From assembly GCA_949316495.1 (NCBI GenBank), contig OX439004.1:2502001-2566000 (forward strand): 64,000 nt of DNA, written 5' to 3'. Position numbers and translations under genes: made by a program. Every line of letters starts with the position of its first letter. Positions within the stretch are counted from its first letter, which is position 1. The notes beneath the pieces are model-generated. The model saw nothing but the letters and a program-made list of their open reading frames with translations, had not been told where the DNA came from and made no database searches. This document shows positions 46,893-57,689 of this stretch, in pieces. Source of the stretch: Amphiduros pacificus (lineage: Eukaryota; Annelida; Polychaeta; Phyllodocida; Hesionidae).

Positions 46893-49800
46893 TTGAACAA
46901 TGATATAAAATTTTTCCCCCTCTCTTCTGATGGCCGCATCGCGACAAAAACCAAGTTTAGCACCATAGATGCCTTATTGGACTCCGGAGCGCAACGTAGC
47001 ATCATCACGCTTGCCTCCGTACATGCATTCTGTCCTGACAACTCATTCCCACGACAAACCTCGGCCAGCAAGATTGTTGTGGTTGCAGAGGGCAGCTCAG
47101 TCCCTATCCACTTTCAAACCCATCTTAACCTACTCATCGGAGATCAAGAGTGTCTTGTCTGTTTTCAGGTGGTCCCTGACTTACAATATCCCGTTATACT
47201 GGGGCGCGATTTTTTTACAGCTTATGGCGTAGTCCTTGACTTCGCTCAATGCGGTGTTGCCTTTAAATTGTCCCCGAAATTACGTCTGTCTGAAACAATC
47301 AGAATCCCTGCCAAGTCTGAATTTATAACTCATGCTCGCCTCAAACCTAGTAATCTGTCTGGCCTTTTAGGTGTTTGCACTATGGATGGTGAATTACCCT
47401 CCTACCCTGAGGTTGCCATGGCAAGAGTTTTTGCTACTGTCCATGACGATCAGAGGGTGCCCGTACGTGTAATGAATATGGCCGATAATGCTGTCACCTT
47501 ACCAAAGGGCGTTGCAGTCGGCTATTTCGACCCCATTCCCCTTGGTTCTAAGCCGCAAGAGCTCCCCACTTTGGACCTCACATGGGGAACCCCTGCCGGT
47601 GACACCGCAAATGATATAGAATTAGCTCCCATTTCGGCATCTCCTGCCGACCCAGACCCCCATCACAAAATTGACCTTACAAATTCTGATCTGTCATCTA
47701 CCCAGAAAGACTTCCTGAAACGTCTCATTTCGTCTTTTAGTGACATATTCACGACCCGTGATGGCGAGTTCGGTGACACAAATGTTGTACAACATACTAT
47801 TTATCTCAAAGGGTCGGTTAGTCCCATTAAGCTACGGCCATACCGTGCCGGTTATAAGCAACGGGGTATTATAGACAAAGAGGTACAACGCCTCCTAGAC
47901 AAAGACATTATTCGACCCTCCAACAGTCCGTGGGCTTTCCCAGCCGTTCTAGTTGAGAAGCCAGCCCAAGACGGCACTGTCTCGTACCGTATGTGCATAG
48001 ACTTTCGGAAGCTTAATGAAGTCACCGTGCCTGACTCTTTTCCGTTGCTGCATATTCAGGACACCCTGGACAGCTTGGGAGCTCGTAGATTAACACACAT
48101 AAGCACACTTGACCTCATGGGTGGGTTCCACCAAGTGAGCGTTCACCCCGACTCCCGACCCCTGACCGCTTTCATCACCCATCGTGGTCTTTATGAATAT
48201 AAACGTCTCCCGTTTGGTGTCATCAACGGACCCCCAACATTCCAACGTCTCATGGAAACTGTGTTACAGGGCCTCTCTGACCTCTGCCTCATATATTTAG
48301 ACGACGTCCTGGTCCACAGCCCCTCTTTTGAGCGTCATTTGACCGATCTTACACGAGTTTTTACGCGTTTCCGCAAGGCTAAATTGAAACTCCGCACTGA
48401 CAAATGTTTTTTCGCGAAAAAACAGGTTAAATACCTCGGTCACATCATATCTAAAAACGGTATAGAAGTGGATCCCTCGAAAACTACGGCTGTTGACGAA
48501 TACCCTGTGCCCACTTCTTGCAAAGATGTACGAGCCTTTCTGGGTCTGTCAGGTTATTATCGTCGGTTTGTGGAGGGATATGCGAAAATTGCTCAGCCGC
48601 TTAATGTTCTCACCAGTAAAAAGAGCACATTTGAATGGGATAAAATAAAACAGGCTGCCTTTGACTCTCTCAAGGCGAAATTGGTATCGGCTCCGATACT
48701 AGCTTTCCCTCGCATTGAACCCGATAACCCATTCATTATTACAACAGATGCCAGTCTTTTTGCGATCGGGAACGTTTTAAGTCAATTACAGGATGGTTCC
48801 GAGCGTGACTTTGCTTATGGTGGCCGAGCCCTAAACGCCGCTGAGCAAAATTATACATGCACCGAGCGGGAATGCCTCAGCATCATTGCTGCTTGTAAAC
48901 AACATGAGCCGTATCTTAAATATGAGAAATTCACTATCGTGACTGACCATTCTGCCCTACAGTGGCTATTTCGTTCTGAACCTAAAGGCCGCCTGGGAAG
49001 GTGGATGTTGACCCTCCAACAATTTCGTTATGAGATTGCCCACAAACAAGGGAAATCGATCCCGCACGCTGACAGCCTCAGTCGCCGCACGTATCCGTTG
49101 GAACCGGGCCCCACCCCGGAGCTAGAGCTTAAATTAGCTGCTGTCTCTGACTTGCCCTACGATATTGACCCTCATCCGGTCCCCCCCGATGAGGCTGCCC
49201 AATGTTTGTCTGATCTTAACCAGTCATCCGGCACTTTGTACACCTTCAGTGACATTGGTGTGAAACAATCTGCTGATCCCTCCCTTCAGTCCTTCATCAA
49301 GTATTTCAAATCAGCCCACCTCCCTCCTACCCAGCGCGAGGCCCGCAAACTCCTCGCGCAAGTAGACGATTATTACTTGCAAGAAGATGTTTTATTTCAT
49401 TTGTACGTGACCCCAGGTAAGGGCCCGGCCAAGGACCGTTGCAAAACTCAACTAGTTATCCCACCCACCCTCCGCCATGATTTACTCGAAGCTTTTCATG
49501 ATAGCTCAATGGGTGCTCATTTGGGAACTGACAAATTGTATTCTACAATTCGCCAGAAATATTATTGGCCCGGTATGCATAGTGATATCATGAACTGGGT
49601 TCAGTCCTGCCCAGTTTGTAGTAAAACTAGTAAACTTCCGAAAAATAGACAAGGTTCCCTACGCCCTATTCCTGTTTCACGCCCCTTCCAGCGGGTTCAC
49701 ACTGATCTTATCGGCCCACTCCCCAAAACAGACCGCGGTAACAAATATATTCTTGTTTTTCAAGACGCTCTCACACGTTTCCCTGAAGCCTTTCCCCTCC

Positions 49801-49947
49801 CTGATCAGTCAGCCGTCTCGGTGGCAGAACGCCTCTTTGAAGATATTTGGTGCCGCTGGGGAAATGTTGAATCTATTGTAAGCGACCGTGGTGGGTGTTA
49901 CGCTAGCGTTATCGCAGAGGAATTGTGTAAATTGATGCAGGCTCGAA
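46893..49947 (+). CDS. pol: Gypsy pol: protease, RT, RNase H, partial integrase (fossil element)
   Basis: Recognisable domains in order are an aspartic protease (ALLDSGAQRS), reverse transcriptase with the active-site YLDDVLVHS, RNase H (TTDASLFAIGNVLS), the integrase H2C2 zinc-binding region (HLGTDKLYSTIRQKYYWPG ... CPVC), and the start of the integrase core (HTDLIGPLPK). Protease-RT-RNase H-integrase order identifies Ty3/Gypsy. The element is incomplete. Confidence 0.85.
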
Positions 49948-50507
49948 AGCCCATACTCTGGCAGTTGGTTTTACAGCCCATACTCTGGCAGTTGGTTTTA
50001 CAGCCCATACTATGGCAGTTGGTTTTACAGCCCATACTCTGGCAGTTGGTTTTACAGCCCATACTCTGGCAGTTGGTTTTACAGCCAATACTCTGGCAGT
50101 TGGTTTTACAGCCCATACTCTGGCAGTTGGTTTTACAGCCCATACTCTGGCAGTTGGTTTTACAGCCCATACTCTGGCAGTTGGTTTTACAGCCCATACT
50201 CTGGCAGTTGGTTTTACAGCCCATACTCTGGCAGTTGGTTTTACAGCCCATTCTTTGTCAGTTGGTTTTACAGCCCATACTCTGGCAGTTGGTTTTACAG
50301 CCCATACTCTGGCAGTTGGTTTTACAGCCCATACTCTGGCAGTTGGTTTTACAGCCCATACTCTGGCAGTTGGTTTTACAGCCTATACTCTGGCAGTTGG
50401 TTTTACAGCCCATACTCTGGCAGTTGGTTTTACAGCCCATACTCTGGCAGTTGGTTTTACAGCCCATACTCTGGCAGTTGGTTTTACAGCCCATACTCTG
50501 GCAGTTG
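49948..50507. repeat. 27-bp minisatellite, about 21 units
   Basis: Tandem 27-bp units read CAGCCCATACTCTGGCAGTT followed by GGTTTTA, nearly identical throughout. The period is a multiple of three, so open frames run through on both strands and are artefacts. The same unit occurs inverted at 61334-61477. Confidence 0.95.
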
Positions 50508-50692
50508 TTCCTCTTCAAGGAGACAAACATGTGTAAATTAACTGTGACCTATTCCAAGACTTGAATCTGATTCTTGTCTACGATTCTTATCTACATTCTT
50601 TCCACAAGCATTCTTAATTCTATATAAAAAAAACCACGTGACTGTTAAAATCACTTTATTCCAAAACAGTTGCCATTTCGACATGACAATTA

Positions 50693-50788
50693 GGTGAGGC
50701 AGCTCTATATTTGTAACAAATAGGTCTCATCACGAAATGACTGAAATAATGATGAAAGTGATGTTAAACCCCAAATAAACAAACAAAC
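50693..50788 (+). mobile_element. SINE fragment (3' half), same family as 568-899
   Basis: GTGAGGCAGCTCTATATTTG and the following ~75 bp match the reverse complement of the body and tail of the SINE at 568-899, ending in a CAAA-repeat tail. The tRNA-like head is absent. Confidence 0.75.
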
Positions 50789-51014
50789 TGACCTGTGAGA
50801 CTCTTGCTTATACTGAAACATAAGTAACTATTGCATTGCACTGAATATATTCATACATACTCAAGGTTGGCCTCATGATCAACTTACTTGAAGTTTAAAA
50901 TCCATGGCAAAATCTTGAAATTGGCTCCATTGTAAACATGACTGAGCTCGAATAAAATAATAATAATAATAATAATAATAAAATTTTTATAGCGCTGATA
51001 CCAGACAAGTCTGT

Positions 51015-54000
51015 TCATAGCGCTGTGTTCAGGACATGCATCCTGAAGAGATGAGTTTTCAGCCTACTCTTAAACGAAGAGACTGACGTGCTTGTCCTAA
51101 TATTAGTAGGCAAGGAATTCCATAGAGGTGGACCAACAGATGAGAAGGCCCTGTCACCTACTGTCCTTAGCCTGGTGTTCGGTACCTGTAGGTGGGTGCC
51201 ATCATTGGATCTTAGACAGCGTTCACCTTCCTTAATCAGGAGTAGATCCCGTAAGTAAGGCGGAGCCTTACCATTAAGGGCTTTCCAGGTTAAAAGAAGA
51301 ATTTTAAAATCAATTCTCGCATGAACGGGAAGCCAATGCAATTCCCTTAATTTTCCTGAAATGTGATCAAATTTCCTGATTTTTCCAACTACCCGTGCTG
51401 CAGAGTTTTGGAGGTACTGCAGTTTCCTGATGTCAGTTTTTGGAAGACCAGCCAGAAGACCATTACCATAGTCAAGGGTGGATGTAACAAAAGCATGGGT
51501 AAGTGTTACCGCAGTCTTCTCGTCTAGACAATGTCTGATGGCCGCCAGGTTCCTGATGTGATAATAGCCCTTCTGACACATTTTCCTGATCTGGGCCTTC
51601 ATGTCCATGTTGGAGTCAAATGTGATGCCAAGGTCAACAACTGATTGACTAGGAGCAATATCAGAGTCACCCACTCTGATTGTGGTTGGGATACTGCTAT
51701 GGGTGGTAGTACTGTACTTGTCAGTACATATGAGCATCTCTGTTTTTCCATCATTTATCTTCATCTTGTTCGATATGAGGAAGTTTCTGACTTCACTGAC
51801 ACACTCCTCGAGTTTGTGTCTGCTCATATCCACATGATGGGGAGAAGCGTGGTCAACAGGGATGTAGATCTGAGTATCATCTGCATAAATGTGATAGCTC
51901 AGGCCATATTTTGCAAGTATGTCAGATAGGGGTGTCATGTAAATGGTGAACAGTATAGGACCCAGGACTGAGCCTTGGGGTACCCCATATTTTAAGGGTT
52001 TGAGACGGGATCTATGGATCCCCACCTTCACACATTGCTTTCTGTCCATTAGGTATGACCGAATCCAAGAGAGTGCATGACCTTTGACATTGCATCTATC
52101 CCTCAGCCTGTCCAAAAGGATTTGATGGTCAATAGTGTCAAAGGCAGCGGAAAGGTCAAGCAACAACAAGATAACTGCCTTCCTATTGTCAAGGCAACCC
52201 AAGATATCATTTTGCACTTTTAACAAAGCAGATTCTGTGCTGTGATATTCTTTGTAGGCTGATTGAAACTTGTCAGTAAGACCATTCCTTACAAGATGGG
52301 GGACTAGTTGGTCTGCAACCGCCCTCTCGGTTAGTTTAGAGACAAATGTTAGGTAGGAAACAGGCCTATAGTTTTTTTCAACCAGTTCTAGACCAAGTTT
52401 CTTCAGCAGAGGTGTTATGATGGCTATTTTCATATTTTCTGATACTGCTGATTCCATCAGTGATTTATTTATGATGGAAGTAATTATTGGAAGGAGGTCA
52501 TCTAGGAGGTCAAGTAAGAGCCAGGTCGGAATTGGATTCAGGTCACATGACTTCTTTGCTGACCTTTTGACTAATTTCTGTACGTCATCAATGGTTAAGG
52601 GTGTGAACCTTTCCAGACATGTAGCACTATTGTTCACAGTGTCACCTGGTGGCGAAGTTTGGCCAGGTGGAGCATTATCAATGTCCAGGCGGATTCTCTC
52701 TATTTTTTCAAGAAAGAATGTGTTGAACTTCTCAGCTTGAGTAATCTCACATATAGATTGGGGCATAGGTGTGTCCTTTTTCTTGTGCATGACTGTGTCA
52801 ATGACTCTAAAAAGCTTTTTAGGGTCATGTTTGTTTTCCTCAACCAGGTTGGAAAAATATGATGATTGAGCAGATTTAAGCATTGAGTTGTATTTGTTCC
52901 TCTGAGAGTTATACAACTCCTTGTCAATTTGAGAGCCAGTCTTGCTCATTTTTCTCTCAAGCCTCCTCTTGAGAAATCTTTTGAGCTTTAATTGGTCACT
53001 CATCCAAGGTACAGGTTTGCGTTGGGTGACCATGGCAACCTTGATAGGTGCATGTTTGTCCATGAGTGATGTGAGTTCCCTATCATAATAATTTACCATG
53101 TCCTCCAGTGATAAATGTTCCCAGGTTGTGTCTCTGTCAGTTAGGGATTTGATGTCACTTCTTAGGGATTCCAGATCTAATCCCTTGAAATTCCTAAATT
53201 TGATAGATTTTTTGGGGGGTTTAGGAGGTATAATATCAAGGTAAATCTTAATCATTTTATGATCAGATAGGTACTCATCTACCAGGTGACTCTTCATGAG
53301 TTTATTTCCCCTAAAGGTCATGATTAGATCAAGGGTGTTCCCTAACCTATGGGTTGGTTCCTGAACCCATTGTGTTAGATCAAAGGTAGATAGGATGTCA
53401 TTAAACTTAATGACATCGGGCTTTAAGGGCAGGTTGACATGGAAGTTATAGTCACCAAGGAAAATGACCTCATGACTAAAGGAACCATAATGTGCCACCA
53501 ACTGGGTGAACTCATCATAGAACTCAGAGAAGGTATATCTATTCCGATCAGATGGTTCAGGTCTGTATATCACCACAAATGTTATCTTTTTTCCCTTTAG
53601 TGTGATGGATGACTCCATGAGTTCCATGGTGGTGACTACTGGTTGGTTGGCCCTATTGGTTGTGAAAGGGAGTTCAGATTTGTATAAAATCCCTAATCCT
53701 CCCCCTGTGCGACCGATCCTAGGAAAAGACTCAAATTCAAGTGACCCTTCTTTAAGTTCACTCTTGACTTTGTCAGATTTTGTGTCATGCATCCAAGTTT
53801 CAGTCATGAACAGGGCATCAAGGTCATGCTCAGTAAAATAATCTTTTACTGGCAGGATCTTGCTAGATATGCTCTGCACATTGCAACATCCAATATTTAA
53901 TGTTTTCTTCCCGTTTCTATTAGGATTTTTAATACGAGAATGTTTTTTATTTACAATCCGTGGCTGACCACGCGGAGCAGAGCGAGCACGTGTAGCTGGA

Positions 54001-54293
54001 GCCGGCCCTGAGACGTGATTGGTCGCAGCAGATGACGGATGTGTATTGTCTTTGTTTATGTTTACGTTCGGACCACGTGTTTCCACGAGCCGATGTGATT
54101 CGGGTGTTTCCGGATCTGATAGACAATGGTAGCGATTTGTGGTCATTCTTCTGTTCACGTGGCGCCGGAAGCCGTGGTTCGGGTATTTCCCTAAAAGCGC
54201 CACGTTGTACGCTGCCACGAGGAAGGGATGCACAGCTCGAAGCAGACGGCTCCCAACAATTTGAACAATTTGAAGGATTACCACAAGACACAA
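51015..54293 (-). CDS. LINE ORF2: apurinic endonuclease and reverse transcriptase
   Basis: 1,092 codons. The endonuclease domain (about residues 130-360) shows its catalytic stations in order: NIGCCNVQSISSK, TETWMHD, VIYRPEPS, LGDYNFH and YLSDHKM. The reverse transcriptase (about 560-830) has LDLSAAFDTIDHQ, YGVPQGSVLGPILF and the active site IYADDTQIY. The C-terminal region (RNLAAIRHCLDEKT ... GDRAFSSVGPPLWNSLP) is typical of CR1/L2-group LINEs. The product nicks target DNA and primes cDNA synthesis from element RNA. Residues before about 60 are in a shifted frame relative to the extension at 53947-54747. All catalytic motifs seem intact. Confidence 0.9.
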   Translation of the reverse strand: MCLVVILQIVQIVGSRLLRAVHPFLVAAYNVALLGKYPNHGFRRHVNRRMTTNRYHCLSDPETPESHRLVETRGPNVNINKDNTHPSSAATNHVSGPAPATRARSAPRGQPRIVNKKHSRIKNPNRNGKKTLNIGCCNVQSISSKILPVKDYFTEHDLDALFMTETWMHDTKSDKVKSELKEGSLEFESFPRIGRTGGGLGILYKSELPFTTNRANQPVVTTMELMESSITLKGKKITFVVIYRPEPSDRNRYTFSEFYDEFTQLVAHYGSFSHEVIFLGDYNFHVNLPLKPDVIKFNDILSTFDLTQWVQEPTHRLGNTLDLIMTFRGNKLMKSHLVDEYLSDHKMIKIYLDIIPPKPPKKSIKFRNFKGLDLESLRSDIKSLTDRDTTWEHLSLEDMVNYYDRELTSLMDKHAPIKVAMVTQRKPVPWMSDQLKLKRFLKRRLERKMSKTGSQIDKELYNSQRNKYNSMLKSAQSSYFSNLVEENKHDPKKLFRVIDTVMHKKKDTPMPQSICEITQAEKFNTFFLEKIERIRLDIDNAPPGQTSPPGDTVNNSATCLERFTPLTIDDVQKLVKRSAKKSCDLNPIPTWLLLDLLDDLLPIITSIINKSLMESAVSENMKIAIITPLLKKLGLELVEKNYRPVSYLTFVSKLTERAVADQLVPHLVRNGLTDKFQSAYKEYHSTESALLKVQNDILGCLDNRKAVILLLLDLSAAFDTIDHQILLDRLRDRCNVKGHALSWIRSYLMDRKQCVKVGIHRSRLKPLKYGVPQGSVLGPILFTIYMTPLSDILAKYGLSYHIYADDTQIYIPVDHASPHHVDMSRHKLEECVSEVRNFLISNKMKINDGKTEMLICTDKYSTTTHSSIPTTIRVGDSDIAPSQSVVDLGITFDSNMDMKAQIRKMCQKGYYHIRNLAAIRHCLDEKTAVTLTHAFVTSTLDYGNGLLAGLPKTDIRKLQYLQNSAARVVGKIRKFDHISGKLRELHWLPVHARIDFKILLLTWKALNGKAPPYLRDLLLIKEGERCLRSNDGTHLQVPNTRLRTVGDRAFSSVGPPLWNSLPTNIRTSTSVSSFKSRLKTHLFRMHVLNTAL

Positions 54294-54780
54294 GTGAGTT
54301 TCTATTAGAGAATGATGGAATAATGTGTGCCGCAGGTTGTAGTTCCTGTAAATTGATATTATCCATCGTCAAAATGCTAATTTTGGCTGTTCTGATGAAG
54401 TTTTTGAGATGCTCGCCGGCACCATGCACAGATATTAGCGTGTCAAAGCTGATAGACTGTTTGGTCTCAAGTGTGAGTTTATGTTGGCAAGGAAATAATT
54501 CAATATTTCTATCCAAAATTACCTTAGCTGCGTTCTGAAAAGGTGAACTGCAGAGAAGTTTTATTTGAGAAGGGGCGATAAGATAGAAATTTATATTTGC
54601 TAACGACCCACGTGTTTTGAGACTACTCATGCATATTGCAAAGGATAAGATAGTTTGAGGAAAAACCCATAGGGGGCAGTCTGAGCTGTCCTTTAATATT
54701 CTTATCATTTTTAACAATAGTTTTATAACATGAACATATACAAACAAAGTTATGATTATGGAAAATCTCTTTATTCGTAT
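54200..54780 (-). CDS. LINE copy B ORF2 N-terminal extension (frame-shifted)
   Basis: A stop-free frame precedes the endonuclease and matches copy A at 26841-26200. Landmarks are NFYLIAPSQIKLLCSSPFQN, ISVHGAGEHLKN and the cysteine cluster SCGNPSNCSNC. In copy A this extension runs in frame toward the linker, so it is probably the true N-terminus of ORF2. Here frame changes near 54630 and 54200 separate it. The function of the extension is unknown. Confidence 0.6.
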
Positions 54781-54811
54781 TTACATCATGACAAGGTGCC
54801 GGCCAGCACCA

Positions 54812-56083
54812 TCATTTACACGAGTTGATAATTTTAAAAACCTCCTTTCGTGCTTTTCGTGTGGCCTCATTACCACCACTGATATTCACAAAGTTTAATG
54901 TCTCTCCCTTTGTAGTACGTTCCTTGACGATCCCGATGGACGCCCCGGTGGTTGCCTTCAGACGACGGATGGTGGCGCCACCTTTGCCAATAATGGCACC
55001 GGCTGCATCTTTCGAGATGAAAATCCTATTGTCTTTATTCCCCCTTGTTCTCTTCAGGGAAGAGGAAGAAGAGGAGGCGGCAGAGGAAGAGGAGCGAGAA
55101 GAGGGCGGCCTGGACGTGGATGCCCTACTCCTCTCCTCTGTCGCCGAGGAACTGTCACCATCTTCTTCATCAGACAGCAACGTTGCTGAAGATGGCTTGT
55201 CCGTTGCCGGGACTTTCATTGGGATCGTCAGGTCGTTGATGCTTGTGGTAATCGTGGATATCGCCTTATCCAGAAGGGTGCCGTCTGCTTCGAGTGTAGC
55301 GTTTAGGGCGCCACCGAAGGAAGAAATGGCGTGGTAGCTGTACCCACTCAGAGTGAAGTTTCTGAGCCGGCTGCAGAAAACGATCCAGTTCCGCCTACAT
55401 GTAGCATCAATGAGAGGCGGCGGGGAGAGCACTGTAACCGTTGGACCCTTCGATCTGATAATGCCAACGAGATGAATAAAGCGGTTATAGGCAGCCTCCC
55501 CATCACCGCCGCCTCTCAGCTCAGACGTGTCCGGCAGGATCACCACGTGGTCAGCTGCCGGGATGCGATCAGAGCGGTGCGCCAAGAAGTGTAGACCTTC
55601 TGCTGAAGATTTCATGCTGCAATCCGCTCGAGCAAGCCCGGAGGAGATGTCATCTTGGCGGCCATCCTTCGGGAGCACCACTAACATGAACGGCAACACT
55701 GGATCGGATGCAGCCGGCTCAACAACGACTGCAGTCGTCACGGACGAGGGCTGGTCAACGAAGGACTGTATCACCTCGTCCCGTTCACGGATCGTCTACA
55801 ACGCAGTCGCCAGCTTGGTCGCCATCACCTGGTTATCAGCTTGAGCGGTGGCCAGGTCAGCTTGAAGCCCCTCGATCACGGAGTGTAATCTCGTCACCTC
55901 GGCATTCATGGCGTTGGACGTCACTAGTAGACGATCATATGAGGACTGGAGCACATCGTATGCCGCCTCCACAGTCCTCGTAACTGGAACAGGTCGTTCA
56001 GCATCAGCAGAAGAGGCACTAACGTCACCAGATCTGCGGCTACGAGTCTGCTTAGCAGGACCATTGGAATCACGTGATGCCAT
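54812..56083 (-). CDS. LINE ORF1: coiled coil, central alpha/beta domain, C-terminal KH domain (one internal stop)
   Basis: 423 codons from ATG (56081-56083) to a stop at 54812, with one in-frame TAG near 55796 splitting it into 95 and about 320 residues. Order: a basic N-terminus; a coiled-coil region (LQSSYDRLLVTSNAMNAEV ... EGLQADLATAQADNQ); an alpha/beta domain with ADHVVILPDTSELRGG and GPTVTVLSPPPLI, possibly a degenerate SGNH/esterase fold; a Ser/Arg-rich linker; and a KH domain (FISKDAAGAIIGKGG, TGASIGIV, ATRKARKEVFKII). LINE ORF1 proteins bind element RNA and oligomerise; here the coiled coil and KH domain would serve those roles. Known ORF1 types mostly use RRM, CCHC or esterase domains, so the KH module is unusual. 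Confidence 0.8.
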
Positions 56084-56669
56084 GTTATCAACGTTGAAGC
56101 TGGCGTTAGACGTAGGAAAATGACTTCTTCACGGTCTAGGTTCAATCAGAGACTGAATGACTATGAACAGTTGTGTGCGCTATTTAAGCGAAACGTCTGA
56201 CACGGATTATTGTTCGATGCTGGTAGGTAATCTAACACTTTGTGGATTAATTTATAGACTTTTGATAAGCTTCTGTTCAATTTGTTCACTTACAAACGCT
56301 CAGAGAGTACTGTGTATATACGGGTCAGATTAACTTGTTGTTCTGCCACGTAGTATATTTAATACAGAAAATATATAAATATAACACACTTTTGAGAGTT
56401 TGTCTTGTTAATTAATGTTTAGTAATATTGAACAAGATATTTAATTTCCCCAGTTGTCAGTTTCGAACAAGCTAGAGGACATATACAATGATATGTTGTT
56501 CTTTACTGTTAGGGGGCGCAGTGGCCAGCTAACTTAGAGATTTAACGGTAGAGGCGCTGTGAGCCGCCCGTCAATAGAAGCTATATATAGCACTAATATT
56601 AGAAATTTTAGCAGAGTTTTGGGGTAATTTAGCTAAAAATTTCTTTGGGCAATAAATACCCAGGGGTTG

Positions 56670-57045
56670 AAATGCAAGAAAGGGCTATTTGTGTAGCCGC
56701 TTGCAATTTAGTTGGTTTGAACAGCGGGTGGAGCAGGTAACGAGTACTCTGTTCTTCCACCGTCGGAACAAGTCCGAAAAAACACTGTATAATGGTTTAA
56801 TATACCGAATTTGATTCTAGAAGCGTCTGAAAATGTTTCCAGACACGTATAGCGTGCAGATTAGATTGGTATATGTACCTATAAATAGGTATGTTGCAAG
56901 AAAGAACCACTTGCGTAGTTGCTTGCAAATGTGTATTGGACAGCGGGTGGTGCGTCACAACAAGAAAAAATGGCTGGTAGTAGCCCCTTGTTTGTGTATC
57001 AACAACCACCGTCGGAACAAGCCCGAAAATCACTGTAGTAACGAA
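56670..57045. repeat. Two diverged monomers with a conserved bipartite hairpin
   Basis: Related blocks at 56671-56800 and 56894-57040 share a hairpin (lower stem TGCAAG/CTTGCA, upper stem of 5-6 bp), then ACAGCGGGTGG and later CCACCGTCGGAACAAG. These last two elements can themselves pair (GGTGG/CCACC). Two base pairs of the upper stem have changed on both sides (GG/CC to AA/TT). The blocks lie 0.6-1 kb upstream of the LINE ORF1 start and may be 5' UTR monomers or an independent structured RNA. The rest of 56100-57660 holds no gene I recognise. Confidence 0.6.
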
Positions 57046-57689
57046 AATATGTCGCTAATGGGTCTGAAGGTGATTCTAGACACCAGGAGCAACAAGTTTA
57101 ATGAATACAGAGGATATAAGGTATCAGACCAAGCACTCGACACTGGCAGCAAAGAGTGGATACTCGTGAGCGCAGTGCCTCGCAAAGACAACACAGTATG
57201 ATCCCGCCCTCGCGAGCGGATTTCCAATCAAAACTGCCGTCAGAGCTTGCAATAAGTCCGATATCAGATAGACCTTTGTATAGACCGGGTTCTCTGCGAG
57301 AAAGTGAGGCGCTAGACTAGCAATAGACTCCAGAAAATCGACCAAGAAGGACAATTTTATCGGAGCTCAAATGAAAGCCGCCATTCCACTCTCAACGCAT
57401 GCGCAGAACCCCAAAAATAGGAATATAAAGATGAAAAAACACATTCCATTCTATATGTTCTGACATGATTAGCGCTCAAATATTACCCCAATAAGAAGAT
57501 TTCATATTTGTTTTCTGTTTTAAGTCATTATTATTTTAAGTCATTATTATTCATATTTTATGTGTTTGAAAAGAAAAGCGAAAAAAACAAAAACAATTAA
57601 ATTCTAAAAGTAAAAAACACAATTTTCCAGTTGATTCTCTGTAAGTAGGTATATATGGTTAGCATGTAATTGTTTACATTGAATATGAG

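Larger units (their letters stand above)
44113..49947 (+). mobile_element. Ty3/Gypsy LTR retrotransposon (fossil, incomplete)
   Basis: Parts in order: 5' LTR (44113 to about 44848), short leader, gag (from 44903), then pol with protease, reverse transcriptase, RNase H and part of integrase. The recognisable element stops at about 49947, where a 27-bp minisatellite begins. I see no 3' LTR in the window, so the element is incomplete and broken. Its domain order is that of Metaviridae (Ty3/Gypsy). Coding parts are still readable over long distances, suggesting a fairly young fossil. The LTR is diverged from the one at 21630-22266. Confidence 0.9.
50950..56100 (-). mobile_element. CR1/L2-group LINE copy B, near full length
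   Basis: Minus-strand LINE with a 3' TAA microsatellite (50953-50983), the conserved 3' end AGCGCTGATACCAGACAAG, ORF2 and a complete-length ORF1 whose ATG is at 56081-56083. Its EN-RT frame is uninterrupted over 1,092 codons, so this is the youngest copy in the window. Defects I can see are one in-frame TAG in ORF1 near 55796-55798 and a frame change in the N-terminal part of ORF2 near 54200. The true 5' end (UTR) beyond 56100 is not determined; nearby repeats at 56670-57040 might belong to it. Confidence 0.9.

Noticed and set aside
44903-49947. Host gene with gag-like or protease domains (domesticated element)
   Set aside because: Full Gypsy domain order next to an LTR shows an ordinary retroelement fossil rather than a domesticated gene.
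49898-50564. Open frames of 9-residue repeats on both strands through the 27-bp array
   Set aside because: Period 27 keeps every frame open; it is a repeat artefact and not part of pol.
56833-57201. 122-codon plus-strand frame
   Set aside because: Overlaps the structured repeat blocks, no domain; likely a chance frame.
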